Source of the DNA: Gloeomargarita sp. SRBZ-1_bins_9
GTDB lineage: Bacteria > Cyanobacteriota > Cyanobacteriia > Gloeomargaritales > Gloeomargaritaceae
Length of the DNA: 64,000 nt
NCBI GenBank assembly: GCA_039794565.1
Contig: JAUQVX010000009.1
Location: forward strand, 21,584-85,583
Reading direction: 5' to 3'
Program-made: the position numbers and the translations under genes
The notes under the pieces: generated by a model
Database searches by the model: none
Told to the model about the DNA's origin: nothing
Seen by the model: only the letters and a program-made list of their open reading frames with translations
Shown here: in pieces, positions 55,300-64,000 of the stretch
How positions within the stretch are numbered: the first letter of the stretch is position 1
Layout: each line of letters opens with the position of its first letter

Positions 55300-57464
55300 G
55301 ACCCACTCACGGCCAATTCCCGGTTGGGGGCGTAAATGTGCTGGATATAGTCCTGCACCATCCGGTCAGTATTAAAGCGGGGGATGTTGGTGCGCATGGA
55401 CGCCTTCATCCGTTGAATCCAGCGCCGGGGCAACCCGTCGGCATCCCGCTCATAGTACATGGGCACAATTTCCGTCTCCAGCAGGTGGTACAGGGATTCA
55501 CTATCCCGCTGGTCCTGCAATTCCTGGTTGCTGGTGTGCAGGTCCTCGCCGATGGCCCAGCCATTGACCCCCGGCACATAGCCCTCACACCACCAGCCGT
55601 CCAACACGCTAAAGTTAATACCCCCGTTGAAACACACCTTTTGGCCACTGGTGCCCGAGGCCTCCAAGGGGCGGCGGGGATTGTTCAACCACAGGTCCAC
55701 CCCCTGCACCAAACAGCGGGCCGTGTGCATATCGTAGTCCTCGATAAAAGCCACCCGCATCTGTAGGTCTGGGTCGCGGCACCACTCCAACAACCGCTGG
55801 ATAATGCGTTTCCCTTCCTCATCCGCCGGGTGGGCCTTCCCCGCAAAGACGAATTGCACTGGGTACGCCGGGTTCGTCAGGATACGCTTGGCCCGCTCTG
55901 GGTCGCGAATCAACAAATAGGCCCGCTTGTAGGCGCTAAAGCGACGGGCAAAGCCCACCGTCAAGACCTGGGGGTCCAGGCAACGGGCAGCGGCCTCCAC
56001 GTGTTCCGGGGGTTCCCCCCGCTGCTGGCGACTAGCGACCAGACGGCTACGGGTGTAACTAATCAGCCGTTGCTTGAGCAACTGGTGGCGCTGCCACAGC
56101 TCCCCATCGGGAATCTGCTCCACCTGCTCCCACAACTCCGCTTCCATCACCCGCGCCTCCCACTCCGGGTGCACATAGGTGCGAAACAGTTCCCCCAACA
56201 GAGGGGCGGTCCAGGTCGGCGCATGCACCCCGTTGGTAATCGCCCCAATGGGCACCTGGTCCACCGGCCGGTCCGGGTACAAAATGGACCACATCTGCCG
56301 CGACACCTCCCCGTGCAATTGGCTCACCCCATTGGCCGCCCGGGTCAAACGCAGCGCCAGCACCGTCATATTAAACGGCTCCCAGGGGTCCCCCAGCCGC
56401 CGCGCCCCCAGGGCCAAAAACTGCTCCCGCGTCAGGTGCAACTGGGGCCAGTAGGTCCCAAAAAACGAATCCATCAAATCCGGGGAAAAGGCGTCGTGAC
56501 CAGCGGGCACCGGCGTATGGGTGGTAAACACACACCGTTGCCGCACCCGCTCCTCCACCGCATAAAACGACTGCCCCGTGCGCTGCATCTCCAGCCGGGC
56601 CAACTCCAGCAGGGCAAAGGCCGCATGGCCCTCGTTCAGGTGATACACCGCCGGCTGCAACCCCAACTTATCCAGCAGGCGCACTCCCCCAATCCCCAGC
56701 AAAATCTCCTGGCCAATGCGCGTCTCCTGATTGCCCCCGTACAGGTGCGCCGTCAACCAGCGGTCAATGGGGTCATTCACCGGCACATCCGAATCCATCA
56801 GGTACAAATCCGAGCGGCCCACCCGCACCCGCCAGACCTGAGCCACCACCTGCCGTCCCCGCACCTCCACCATCACCGTTAAGGGGCGTCCATCCGCCTC
56901 CCGCACCAACTCCAGGGGCATCTCATGGAACGGGTTGTCCACGTAATAATCCTCCTGCCAGCCCTGGCGGTTCAGCCGCTGCCGGAAATAACCCTGACGA
57001 TAGAGCAACCCAATCCCCACCATCGGCAGCCCCATATCCGACGCCGACTTCAGGTGGTCCCCTGCCAACACCCCCAGACCCCCCGCATAGATCGGCAACG
57101 ACTCGTGGATGCCAAACTCCGCGCAGAAATAGGCCACCGGTTGCTGGGGTGTAATGTGGGGCGCCAGGGCACAGACCCGGGGCTGCACGTACTCGGCAAA
57201 CCGCGCCGCCAAACCCTGCACCAACTGCACATAATCCGGGTCCGTAGCCGCCACATCCAACCGTTCCTGGTCCACCCTGAGCAAAAAGGCCACCGGGTTA
57301 TGGTGACAGTCCTCCCACAACTGCTGGTCTAAAGGGGCAAACAGGCGCAACTGCTGACCCGACCACGTCCACCAATAGTTAAACGCCAGCGTCGCCAAAG
57401 GCTGCAAAACACTCGGCAAACGGTCCCGCACCGCCGTCAGCGCGTCAAACGGTTTCATGGTCAC
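55287..57464 (-). CDS. glgP: Alpha-glucan (glycogen) phosphorylase, short DUF3417-type
   Basis: A 725-residue GT35 phosphorylase that releases glucose-1-phosphate from glycogen. It begins with the N-terminal module of the short class (LATLAFNYWWTWSGQQLRLF), then YFCAEFGIHESLPIYAGGLG, VLAGDHLKSASD, LNEGHAAF, and the PLP-site region EASGTSGQKVCFNGGINFSV. This class lacks the allosteric sites of muscle-type enzymes. tab2 is coupled downstream; futA lies 55 bases upstream on the same strand. Confidence 0.92.
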   Translation of the reverse strand: MTMKPFDALTAVRDRLPSVLQPLATLAFNYWWTWSGQQLRLFAPLDQQLWEDCHHNPVAFLLRVDQERLDVAATDPDYVQLVQGLAARFAEYVQPRVCALAPHITPQQPVAYFCAEFGIHESLPIYAGGLGVLAGDHLKSASDMGLPMVGIGLLYRQGYFRQRLNRQGWQEDYYVDNPFHEMPLELVREADGRPLTVMVEVRGRQVVAQVWRVRVGRSDLYLMDSDVPVNDPIDRWLTAHLYGGNQETRIGQEILLGIGGVRLLDKLGLQPAVYHLNEGHAAFALLELARLEMQRTGQSFYAVEERVRQRCVFTTHTPVPAGHDAFSPDLMDSFFGTYWPQLHLTREQFLALGARRLGDPWEPFNMTVLALRLTRAANGVSQLHGEVSRQMWSILYPDRPVDQVPIGAITNGVHAPTWTAPLLGELFRTYVHPEWEARVMEAELWEQVEQIPDGELWQRHQLLKQRLISYTRSRLVASRQQRGEPPEHVEAAARCLDPQVLTVGFARRFSAYKRAYLLIRDPERAKRILTNPAYPVQFVFAGKAHPADEEGKRIIQRLLEWCRDPDLQMRVAFIEDYDMHTARCLVQGVDLWLNNPRRPLEASGTSGQKVCFNGGINFSVLDGWWCEGYVPGVNGWAIGEDLHTSNQELQDQRDSESLYHLLETEIVPMYYERDADGLPRRWIQRMKASMRTNIPRFNTDRMVQDYIQHIYAPNRELAVSGSWRG

Positions 57465-57519
57465 CCACCCGATGGCTACACAGATAAATATATACCCCAG
57501 CGGATGGGTGCACCGCTTT

Positions 57520-58572
57520 CTATGCCCAACCGGCTCGGTCCGTAATTCTCAGGGCCAGTTCGTTATTGCGACCAAAGACACTAGCGTTGATGGGGTCCTG
57601 CTTGAACGTGCCGAAACTGGCCAGCACCGGGTCAATGGGCACCCCCGGCACGGCTGGGTATTCATTGTTCCCCCGGGCCAGCACGTCCTGGGCCTCCCGC
57701 GTTGCCAAAAACTCCAAAAACCGCACCGCATTGCGGGCATGGGGCGCCGTGACAATCACCCCCGCCCCACTGATATTGACGTGGGTGCCAAAGGAGTTTT
57801 GGTTGGGGAAAATAATGCCCATCTTTTGTCCCACCTCCCGGTCGGCGGGATTGGGGGACTTCAGCAGGCGAATTAAGTAATACGTATTACTAATGGCCAA
57901 AGCGCCCACGCCTGCTGCTGCCGCCCGGATTTGGTCCGTATCGCCCCCTTGAGGTGGCCGCGCCAAGTTCTCCACCAGACCCCTGGCCCAGCGCTCCGTC
58001 CGGGCTTCCCCCAGGTGCCGGATCAAGGCCCCCACCAACGACTGGTTGTAAACATTGCGGGACGAACGGACCAATACCTGCCCCCGCCATTTCGGGTCCG
58101 CTAACTCCTCGTAGGTACTAATATCGCCAGGTTTGACCCGGTCCTTGTTATACATAATCACCCGCGCCCGTCGGGTAAACCCAAACCAGTGATTGCGCGG
58201 TTCCCGCAGCGACGCCGGAATGGAGCGGGTCAAAAGGGGGGAATCCACGGGCCGAAATAGCCCTGCCTGCTGCGCCCGCCACAGACGCCCCGCATCCACT
58301 GTAAACAACACATCCGCCGGGGAATTGCGCCCCTCGCTGCGAATGCGCTCAATCAGTTCATCGTCTTTCCCCTCCAGCACATTCACCTGAATCCCCGTTG
58401 CCTGGGTAAACCGCCGAAACAGCTCTCTGTCGCTGTCGTAGTGCCGGGAGGAATAGACATTCACCACTCCCCGCTGGGCCAAGGCCGGCTTGTAGGCCGT
58501 CAACCGTCCGATGGTGGTCACCGTCACCAGGGAAACCCCTCCCAACAACACCTCTCGCCGCGAAATCCCCAT
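57520..58572 (-). CDS. futA: Fe3+ ABC transporter substrate-binding protein (FutA/IdiA type)
   Basis: A 350-residue periplasmic iron-binding protein. The N-terminus ISRREVLLGGVSLVTVTTIG, ending near ALAQ, is a twin-arginine (Tat) signal, as in cyanobacterial FutA. The mature part starts VVNVYSSRHYDSDRELF and keeps the Tyr/His iron-ligand region (SSRHYDSD) and SNTYYLIRLL (double Tyr ligands). It delivers ferric iron to FutB/FutC, or protects photosystem II as FutA1/IdiA does; no transporter genes are adjacent. A possible Fur site lies 50 bases upstream. Confidence 0.92.
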   Translation of the reverse strand: MGISRREVLLGGVSLVTVTTIGRLTAYKPALAQRGVVNVYSSRHYDSDRELFRRFTQATGIQVNVLEGKDDELIERIRSEGRNSPADVLFTVDAGRLWRAQQAGLFRPVDSPLLTRSIPASLREPRNHWFGFTRRARVIMYNKDRVKPGDISTYEELADPKWRGQVLVRSSRNVYNQSLVGALIRHLGEARTERWARGLVENLARPPQGGDTDQIRAAAAGVGALAISNTYYLIRLLKSPNPADREVGQKMGIIFPNQNSFGTHVNISGAGVIVTAPHARNAVRFLEFLATREAQDVLARGNNEYPAVPGVPIDPVLASFGTFKQDPINASVFGRNNELALRITDRAGWA

Positions 58573-58620
58573 AGTTGCTATAAATTCCTAACAAACAGAA
58601 CTTGTCGTGCTATTTTAGAG

Positions 58621-58640
58621 CTAATGAGACTTAATAGCAA
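58621..58640. promoter_or_regulatory. Possible Fur box upstream of futA
   Basis: CTAATGAGACTTAATAGCAA resembles the Fur consensus (TAATGAtaAtcATTAt) at about two thirds of positions and is placed 50-70 bases upstream of futA. A Fur-repressed iron-uptake gene is biologically expected, but the match is imperfect. Confidence 0.35.
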
Positions 58641-58769
58641 TAGCTAGGGTAGTCTGGGCGCGGGGGTTGGATAGGCAACCAGGGGCTATCTAACGCTGAA
58701 ACGCTGATGATGGCGAGGGGACGGGTGCGATAAGATCAACGGCGATAGAGGTTTGGGAGAGAGGCAGCG

Positions 58770-60200
58770 GTGACGGTACGGGTGCGGATTGCCCCCAGCC
58801 CGACGGGGAATTTGCATATTGGGACAGCGCGGACGGCCCTGTTTAACTGGTTGTTTGCCCGGCATCATGGGGGGGAATTTATCCTGCGGATGGAAGACAC
58901 GGACCGGGAGCGCTCCCGCCCTGAATTTGCCGAAAACATCCTCAGTGGGTTGCGCTGGTTGGGATTGGACTGGGACATTGGCCCGATTTGGCAAACCCAG
59001 CGGCTGCACCGGTATCAGGAGGTGATCGAGCAGTTACTGGCGCGGAAGCTGGCCTACCGCAGCTATGAAACCGAGGAGGAACTGGCAGCGATGCGGGCCG
59101 CCCAGGAGGCGCAAAAACAGGCACCCCGATACAACAACCAGCACCGGAACTTAACGCCGGAGCAGGAGGCGGCTTTTCGTGCCCAGGGTCGCCAGCCGGT
59201 GATTCGCTTCAAGATTGACGACGACCGGGAAATTATCTGGCATGACCTGATTCGGGGGGAAATGCGCTGGCGGGGGGCCGATTTGGGGGGCGATATGGTG
59301 ATTGCCCGGGCCGATGGCCTACCCCTGTACAACTTCGCCGTGGTGGTGGATGACATGGACATGCAAATCACCCATGTGATCCGGGGGGAGGACCACCTGG
59401 CCAATACCGCCAAGCAAATTTTGCTTTACGAAGCCCTGGGAGCGCCCCTTCCCGCCTTTGCCCACACCCCCTTGATTCTCAACCCCGACGGGCGTAAGTT
59501 GTCTAAACGAGACGGAGTGACGGCCATCTCCGATTTCCGGCAGATGGGGTATGTGGCGCCGGCGCTGGTAAATTACATGGCGCTTTTGGGTTGGTCACCC
59601 CCGGAGGGCAAGGAGCTGTTGACTCTCGAAGAAATGGTGCCCCTGTTTTCCCTGGAGCGGGTCAACAAGGCTGGGAGTAAATTCGACTGGGACAAGCTGA
59701 ATTGGATTAACAGTCACTATTTGCACCAGATGTTGCCGGCCCAGTTAACCCAGGAACTGCTGCCCTTTTGGCGGGAGGCGGGCTATGACCTGGACCCGGA
59801 GCGGGACCGGCCTTGGTTGGAGCAGGTGGCGGCGTTGATTGGCCCCAGTTTGGTGACGTTGAAAGATGGGGTACACCTAGCCCGTTTCTACATGAGTGAG
59901 CAGGTGACCTACGACGACGAAGCCCGGCACCAGTTGCAACAGCCCCCCAGCCGAGAAATTCTCCAGCAATTTTTGGCTGCCGGTGACCCCCGTGACCTGG
60001 ATGCGGCCCAATCCCTGGTGCAGAGCGTGGTGCAGACCTGCGGGGTGAAAAAGGGCCAGGCGATGAAGACCCTGCGGGCGGCGTTGATGGGCACTCTGCA
60101 CGGGCCGGACTTGCTCCAATCGTGGCTTATCCTGGCACACCGGGGCTTTGTACAACGGCGACTTCAGGCGGCGCTGGAATTGGCTGCTGACGGGGGTTAA
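58770..60200 (+). CDS. gltX: Glutamyl-tRNA synthetase
   Basis: GluRS, 476 residues, charges tRNA-Glu (also the entry to tetrapyrrole synthesis). Class I marks: the HIGH-type motif [20 protein letters not shown] near the start and the KMSKS-type motif [16 protein letters not shown] near residue 245, with [20 protein letters not shown] between. The C-terminal helical anticodon-binding part is complete. Start codon GTG at 58770. The Uma2 gene begins 3 bases after the stop. Confidence 0.96.
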   Translation: MTVRVRIAPSPTGNLHIGTARTALFNWLFARHHGGEFILRMEDTDRERSRPEFAENILSGLRWLGLDWDIGPIWQTQRLHRYQEVIEQLLARKLAYRSYETEEELAAMRAAQEAQKQAPRYNNQHRNLTPEQEAAFRAQGRQPVIRFKIDDDREIIWHDLIRGEMRWRGADLGGDMVIARADGLPLYNFAVVVDDMDMQITHVIRGEDHLANTAKQILLYEALGAPLPAFAHTPLILNPDGRKLSKRDGVTAISDFRQMGYVAPALVNYMALLGWSPPEGKELLTLEEMVPLFSLERVNKAGSKFDWDKLNWINSHYLHQMLPAQLTQELLPFWREAGYDLDPERDRPWLEQVAALIGPSLVTLKDGVHLARFYMSEQVTYDDEARHQLQQPPSREILQQFLAAGDPRDLDAAQSLVQSVVQTCGVKKGQAMKTLRAALMGTLHGPDLLQSWLILAHRGFVQRRLQAALELAADGG

Positions 60201-60203
60201 CCG

Positions 60204-60851
60204 ATGGTTTCTGTGGAGGTCAAACAGGAGCTGGCCTATGCCCGGTGGGAGTCAGCGACGTGGGCAGATTATCAGCGCCTGCGGGATGACCCTACGATTG
60301 AGCGGGTGCAGTTATTTTTTGCCCATAACCGGCTCCTGGTGGAAAACATGGGATGGGAAGGCATCTTGCATTCAGAAATCCGGGAGTTGCTGTCGGCTGT
60401 GTTGACCCTGTGGCTACTGCGCCATCCCGACATGAAGTCCAAACTGCTTGGCAGTTGTCTGATGGAAAGGGAGGGGCTACAGGCGGCGGCACCGGATATT
60501 GCGTTGTATATGGGGGAGTGTTTGCCCCAGTACCAGGCGTCACGCCGGGTTGACCTGAATCAGTGCCCCCCGCCGGCGTTGGTGGTGGAGGTGGCCGATA
60601 CGACTCTGGATTCGGATTTGGACCAGAAGAAGCATTTGTATGCGGCGCTGGGGGTGCCGGAGTATTGGGTGATTGATGCCCAAGGGGGACGGGTATTTAT
60701 GTTTACCTTGGCAGAGGGGAGCTATCAACGGGTGGAAAGCTCTGCCACGTTGCCGGGTGTGACGGCGGCGCTGCTGGAGGCGACCATCGCCCAGGCCCAG
60801 TCGGGAACCAACATCGCTGCCGCTGCTTGGTTTGCTCAGCAGTTGTCCTGA
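60204..60851 (+). CDS. Uma2-family (DUF820) restriction endonuclease-fold protein
   Basis: An intact 215-residue member of the Uma2 family, abundant in cyanobacteria, with a PD-(D/E)xK nuclease fold. The motif residues are visible: [11 protein letters not shown], then [20 protein letters not shown] (the E and later K), and [20 protein letters not shown]. The function is unknown; nuclease activity is predicted only from the fold. It follows gltX by 3 bases. It is a useful reference for the decayed copy at 4260-4700. Confidence 0.88.
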   Translation: MVSVEVKQELAYARWESATWADYQRLRDDPTIERVQLFFAHNRLLVENMGWEGILHSEIRELLSAVLTLWLLRHPDMKSKLLGSCLMEREGLQAAAPDIALYMGECLPQYQASRRVDLNQCPPPALVVEVADTTLDSDLDQKKHLYAALGVPEYWVIDAQGGRVFMFTLAEGSYQRVESSATLPGVTAALLEATIAQAQSGTNIAAAAWFAQQLS

Positions 60852-60919
60852 AAGGTTTTCCTGGGAAATCGGCCTATACCTGTCTATACTGGAGATCGAG
60901 TCGCCTGCGAGGTGCCGCC

Positions 60920-62101
60920 ATGTCCATGATCGAAACCCGCACTGAACCCATGGTGGTCAATTTCGGGCCGCATCACCCTTCCATGCACGGGGTTTTGCGG
61001 TTGATGGTCACCTTGGACGGGGAAAATGTGATTGATTGCGAGCCGGTTTTGGGCTACCTGCATCGTTCGATGGAGAAAATTGCCGAAAACCGGACGGTGG
61101 TGCAGTACCTGCCCTATGTCACCCGCTGGGATTATCTGGCGACGATGTTTACGGAAGCGATCACGGTGAATGCGCCGGAAAAACTGGCGGATATTCCGGT
61201 GCCCAAGCGGGCCAGCTACATCCGGGTAATCATGCTGGAGTTGAGCCGGATTGCGTCGCATTTGTTGTGGCTGGGGCCGTTTTTGGCAGACATTGGGGCG
61301 CAGACGCCGTTTTTCTACATCTTCCGCGAGCGGGAAATGATCTATGACCTGTTTGAGGCGGCCACCGGCATGCGCATGATGCATAACTATTTCCGCATCG
61401 GGGGGGTGGCGGCGGATTTGCCCTACGGCTGGGTGGATAAGTGTGAGGATTTTTGCCACTACTTCCTGAAGAAGGTGGATGAGTACGAGCGGCTGATTAC
61501 CGACAACCCCATCTTCCGTAAGCGGGTGCAGGGGGTCGGGGTGCTGTCCCGGGAGGATGCCATCAACTGGGGGATGTCGGGACCGATGCTGCGGGCGTCA
61601 GGGGTGAAGTGGGACCTGCGCAAGGTGGACCACTACGAGTGCTACGACGATTTTGATTGGGAGGTGCAGTGGGCCACGGACGGGGACTGCTTTGCCCGCT
61701 ATATGGTGCGCGTAGGGGAAATGCGGGAATCGGCCAAGATCATCCTGCAGGCGCTCAAGGGGTTGCCGGGGGGGCCCTACGAAAATTTGGAGGCCAGACG
61801 GATGGCAGAGGGTCCCAAGTCGGAATGGAATGGATTTGACTATCAATTTGTCAGCAAGAAGCCGTCGCCCACGTTTAAGATTCCCAAAGGGGAACACTAT
61901 GTGCGGGTAGAGGCGCCCAAGGGGGAGTTGGGGGTGTATATTATCGGCGATGATAGCCCGTTCCCCTGGCGTTGGAAGATTCGGCCGCCAGGATTTGTCA
62001 ACCTGCAGGTGCTGCCCCAGTTGGTGCGGGGGATGAAGGTGGCGGATATTATGGCCATCCTGGGCAGTGTGGACATCATCATGGGTGAGGTGGACCGCTA
62101 A
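60920..62101 (+). CDS. ndhH: NAD(P)H-quinone oxidoreductase subunit H
   Basis: NdhH, 393 residues, the 49-kDa-like subunit of the NDH-1 connecting module at the quinone site. Typical segments: [53 protein letters not shown] and the C-terminal end [12 protein letters not shown] 60920 gives the standard length; the frame's upstream extension to 60827 runs into the Uma2 gene. The stop and the ndhA start share one base (TAATG), so ndhH and ndhA are coupled. Confidence 0.97.
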   Translation: MSMIETRTEPMVVNFGPHHPSMHGVLRLMVTLDGENVIDCEPVLGYLHRSMEKIAENRTVVQYLPYVTRWDYLATMFTEAITVNAPEKLADIPVPKRASYIRVIMLELSRIASHLLWLGPFLADIGAQTPFFYIFREREMIYDLFEAATGMRMMHNYFRIGGVAADLPYGWVDKCEDFCHYFLKKVDEYERLITDNPIFRKRVQGVGVLSREDAINWGMSGPMLRASGVKWDLRKVDHYECYDDFDWEVQWATDGDCFARYMVRVGEMRESAKIILQALKGLPGGPYENLEARRMAEGPKSEWNGFDYQFVSKKPSPTFKIPKGEHYVRVEAPKGELGVYIIGDDSPFPWRWKIRPPGFVNLQVLPQLVRGMKVADIMAILGSVDIIMGEVDR

Positions 62102-63219
62102 TGAGTACGGGGATGGATTTGCAGCAGTCGTTTGTGCAGTGGTTGGAGGGGTTGGGGTTGACGCCAGGGGTGGCTAAGACGTTGTGGATGCCCTTGCCCA
62201 TGGTCGCAGTGTTGACCTTTGCCACGCTCTGGGCGTTGGTGGCTACTTGGTTGGAGCGGAAAATTTCGGCGGCGGTGCAGCAACGGATTGGGCCGGAGTA
62301 CGCAGGGCCGTTGGGGATGCTGATTCCCCTGGCGGATGTGGTGAAGTTGTTAGCGAAGGAGAATGTACGCCCGGGGAAGGCGGACCGCTGGCTGTTTACC
62401 CTGGGGCCGGTGGTGGTGGTAATGTCGGTGTTGTTGGCCTACATCATCGTGCCGTTTGGGCAGCATTTGGTGATTACGGACCTGGGGGTGGGCATTTTCC
62501 TGTGGATTGCCTTGTCGAGTATTGCGCCGATCGGCCTGTTGATGGCAGGGTATGGCTCTAATAATAAATACTCGCTGCTGGGGGGCTTGCGGGCGGCGGC
62601 CCAGTCCATTAGTTATGAGGTGCCCCTGGCGCTGGCGGTGTTGGCGGTGGCCATGATGTCCAACAGTTTGAGTACGGTGGACATTGTGGAGCAGCAGACG
62701 GGCTACGGGATTTTGGGCTGGAATGTGTGGCGGCAACCGGTGGGGTTTGTGATCTTTTGGATTGCGGCCCTGGCGGAGTGCGAACGGTTGCCCTTTGACC
62801 TGCCGGAGGCGGAGGAGGAATTGGTGGCGGGTTACCAGACGGAATATTCAGCGGTGAATTTCATGCTGTTTTATGCGGCGTCCTACCTCAATCTGGTGCT
62901 GTCTTGTCTGCTGGTGGCGGTGTTGTATTTGGGGGGGTGGGAGTCGCCGATTTCCATTGAGGCGTTGGCGGCTTGGCTGAACCTGAGTCTGGACAACCCC
63001 TTGGTGCAGGTCATCGCGGCGGCCATTGGCATCACGATGGTGTTGATCAAGGCCTACTTCATGTTGTTTCTGGCCATCCTGTTGCGCTGGACGGTGCCCC
63101 GGGTGCGGATTGACCAGTTGTTGGATTTGGGGTGGAAGTTTTTGTTGCCGGTGGGGTTGGCCAATTTGCTGATTACGGCGGCGTTAAAGTTGGCGTTTCC
63201 TGCTGTCTTTGGTGGTTGA
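62101..63219 (+). CDS. ndhA: NAD(P)H-quinone oxidoreductase subunit 1
   Basis: NdhA, 372 residues, with about eight membrane helices; it anchors the hydrophilic arm of NDH-1 and lines the quinone channel. Conserved parts: [60 protein letters not shown] and the C-terminal [20 protein letters not shown]. It overlaps ndhH by one base. In most cyanobacteria ndhI, ndhG and ndhE follow ndhA; here an A-type Fe-S carrier gene follows after 15 bases instead. Confidence 0.97.
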   Translation: MSTGMDLQQSFVQWLEGLGLTPGVAKTLWMPLPMVAVLTFATLWALVATWLERKISAAVQQRIGPEYAGPLGMLIPLADVVKLLAKENVRPGKADRWLFTLGPVVVVMSVLLAYIIVPFGQHLVITDLGVGIFLWIALSSIAPIGLLMAGYGSNNKYSLLGGLRAAAQSISYEVPLALAVLAVAMMSNSLSTVDIVEQQTGYGILGWNVWRQPVGFVIFWIAALAECERLPFDLPEAEEELVAGYQTEYSAVNFMLFYAASYLNLVLSCLLVAVLYLGGWESPISIEALAAWLNLSLDNPLVQVIAAAIGITMVLIKAYFMLFLAILLRWTVPRVRIDQLLDLGWKFLLPVGLANLLITAALKLAFPAVFGG

Positions 63220-63234
63220 TTCAGGAGGGTCACG

Positions 63235-63591
63235 ATGGCCGAGGGGACAACGACGCAAGGACGGGGTATCATGATTACGCCGGCGGCGATGCGGCACCTA
63301 CAAAACCTGCGGGCGCAAAGGGGGGAAGACCTGTGCTTGCGGGTGGGGGTGCGCCAGGGGGGCTGTTCTGGCATGTCCTACATGATGGATTTTGAGCGTC
63401 CGGAAAATATCCGCCCGGAGGATGAGGTGTTTGACCAGGACGGTCTGAAGATTGTCTGTGACCGGCGGAGTTTGCTGTACTTGTATGGGCTGGCACTGGA
63501 CTATAGCGATGCACTCATCGGCGGCGGGTTTCAGTTCATTAATCCCAATGCCACGCAAACCTGCGGTTGCGGCAAGTCCTTTAGCGTTTAG
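63235..63591 (+). CDS. A-type iron-sulfur cluster carrier (IscA/SufA/ErpA)
   Basis: A 118-residue HesB-like carrier that delivers Fe-S clusters. The three cysteine ligands are present: GGCSGMSYMMDFERPENIRP, and TCGCGKSFSV at the end. ATG 63235 has a good AGGAGG ribosome-binding site; an inner Met at 63271 (MITPAAMRHL) is also possible. It sits 15 bases after ndhA, so it may be co-expressed with NDH-1 genes, which need Fe-S clusters. Confidence 0.92.
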   Translation: MAEGTTTQGRGIMITPAAMRHLQNLRAQRGEDLCLRVGVRQGGCSGMSYMMDFERPENIRPEDEVFDQDGLKIVCDRRSLLYLYGLALDYSDALIGGGFQFINPNATQTCGCGKSFSV

Positions 63592-64000
63592 TCCTGATGG
63601 CCTTGGTCTTTGGAGAAAGTGGCGACCGGTTGACGTGGGAGGTCCCCCCATCAAAAAGATGGAATTGATCGTTCGCCGGGATTGGGTGACCGTCAACTGG
63701 CAGGGGGAAAGCTGGCCGTATGTCGAGTGGGTCTGTCCTTGGACGTTCCTGTAACCACGACCGGGAGGGCCAATAACACTGGACCTATATAGTGTGGCGA
63801 CGTTGCAGCGGTGGCCCGGGGGGATTGGATAACGGGTGGGGCTTCTCTACGGCAGTGCGGGGCGTTGGGTTGAACCAGCGCTACGCCGACACTTGGCGAG
63901 AAAGCTGTTGCCTCGGGTACGTATCCCCGGTCTCGCCATTCTAGGGCCTTCTAGGGGTCAGTGGTGAAGTTTTCTGGTGTCAGGTAAAATCACACAGCCC
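63592..64000. other. 3' end of window, no supported gene
   Basis: About 400 bases after the Fe-S carrier gene. Short frames exist on the + strand, at 63598-63669 (23 codons), 63659-63754 (31 codons) and 63836-63967 (43 codons, GTG start), but none shows recognisable conservation. No RNA gene or terminator is evident. Confidence 0.4.

Noticed and set aside
63836..63967. 43-codon GTG frame near the window end
   Set aside because: Protein-like composition but no match I recognise and no clear ribosome-binding site; kept only as a remark in the end-region entry.

Overview
The window is chromosomal DNA of a GC-rich cyanobacterium. The evidence is the gene content: NDH-1 subunits ndhH, ndhA and ndhS, the NdhI-maturation factor CRR6, a PetL-like cytochrome b6f peptide, Tab2, PEP carboxylase, FutA, an SmtA metallothionein, PatA-type response regulators, a CIRCE-controlled monocistronic groEL, and cyanobacterial families DUF1830, DUF2996 and DUF29. 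I cannot name the species. Gene density is high, and neighbours often overlap by 1-4 bases (ATGA, GTGA, TAATG junctions). Several convergent pairs overlap tail to tail, by up to 185 bp.

Layout. 1-1.5 kb: a B12 operon on the minus strand, with a cobalamin riboswitch followed by a DUF1636 protein and a CobW GTPase cut by the window edge. 1.6-7.9 kb: a glycosyltransferase, leuC, a DUF29 gene that runs into a broken Uma2 gene, a small membrane peptide and ppc. 7.8-13.2 kb (minus): pentapeptide protein, metallophosphoesterase, CPA2 antiporter, uvrC. 13.4-16 kb: DUF1830, a REC-GAF-GGDEF protein and sppA. 16.1-18.7 kb (minus): a beta-lactamase-fold hydrolase, crr6 and map. 18.8-20.6 kb: CIRCE-groEL and tRNA-Lys. 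20.7-24.9 kb is partly decayed: a broken cas6-like gene, then an intact M20 amidohydrolase-DUF4340-cobK operon, an HD-domain gene, a broken VWA gene and the 3' part of a tRNA-Val.

25-33 kb is mainly signalling, with some decay: a LuxR-type regulator, rimO, a flavodoxin-like protein, a broken SPFH/stomatin gene, two tandem PATAN-REC regulators (one carrying a pentapeptide-repeat tail), and a histidine kinase whose ATP-binding motifs are degraded. Next comes a 48-residue metallothionein gene with an SmtB-type operator. 33-41.6 kb: transaldolase, tadA, tRNA-Ala, a DCC protein, two overlapping crcB genes, then a minus-strand block of sigma factor, DUF697 protein, amidase and murI. 41.8-49 kb: petL-like, an ATP-grasp protein, dps, DUF2996, MoaD/ThiS-like, AI-2E transporter, dus, and a SpoIIE-type phosphatase regulator divergent from an RsbW-like kinase, then ndhS. 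49-58.6 kb: cysE, an FHA-PAS-kinase, a Ca2+/H+ exchanger, a TpsB porin, tab2, glgP, futA. 58.8-64 kb: gltX, an intact Uma2 gene, ndhH-ndhA and an A-type Fe-S carrier.

Themes. Photosynthetic and NDH-1 functions are scattered (ndhHA, ndhS, crr6, petL, tab2). Metal and cofactor handling recurs: the B12 riboswitch, CobW and CobK, metallothionein, Dps, FutA, and crcB for fluoride. Signalling genes are numerous and some have unusual architectures. Three decayed accessory genes (cas6, VWA, SPFH) and a partial tRNA suggest past mobile or defence DNA between 20.6 and 28.5 kb. I saw no CRISPR array, no transposase and no complete new defence system.
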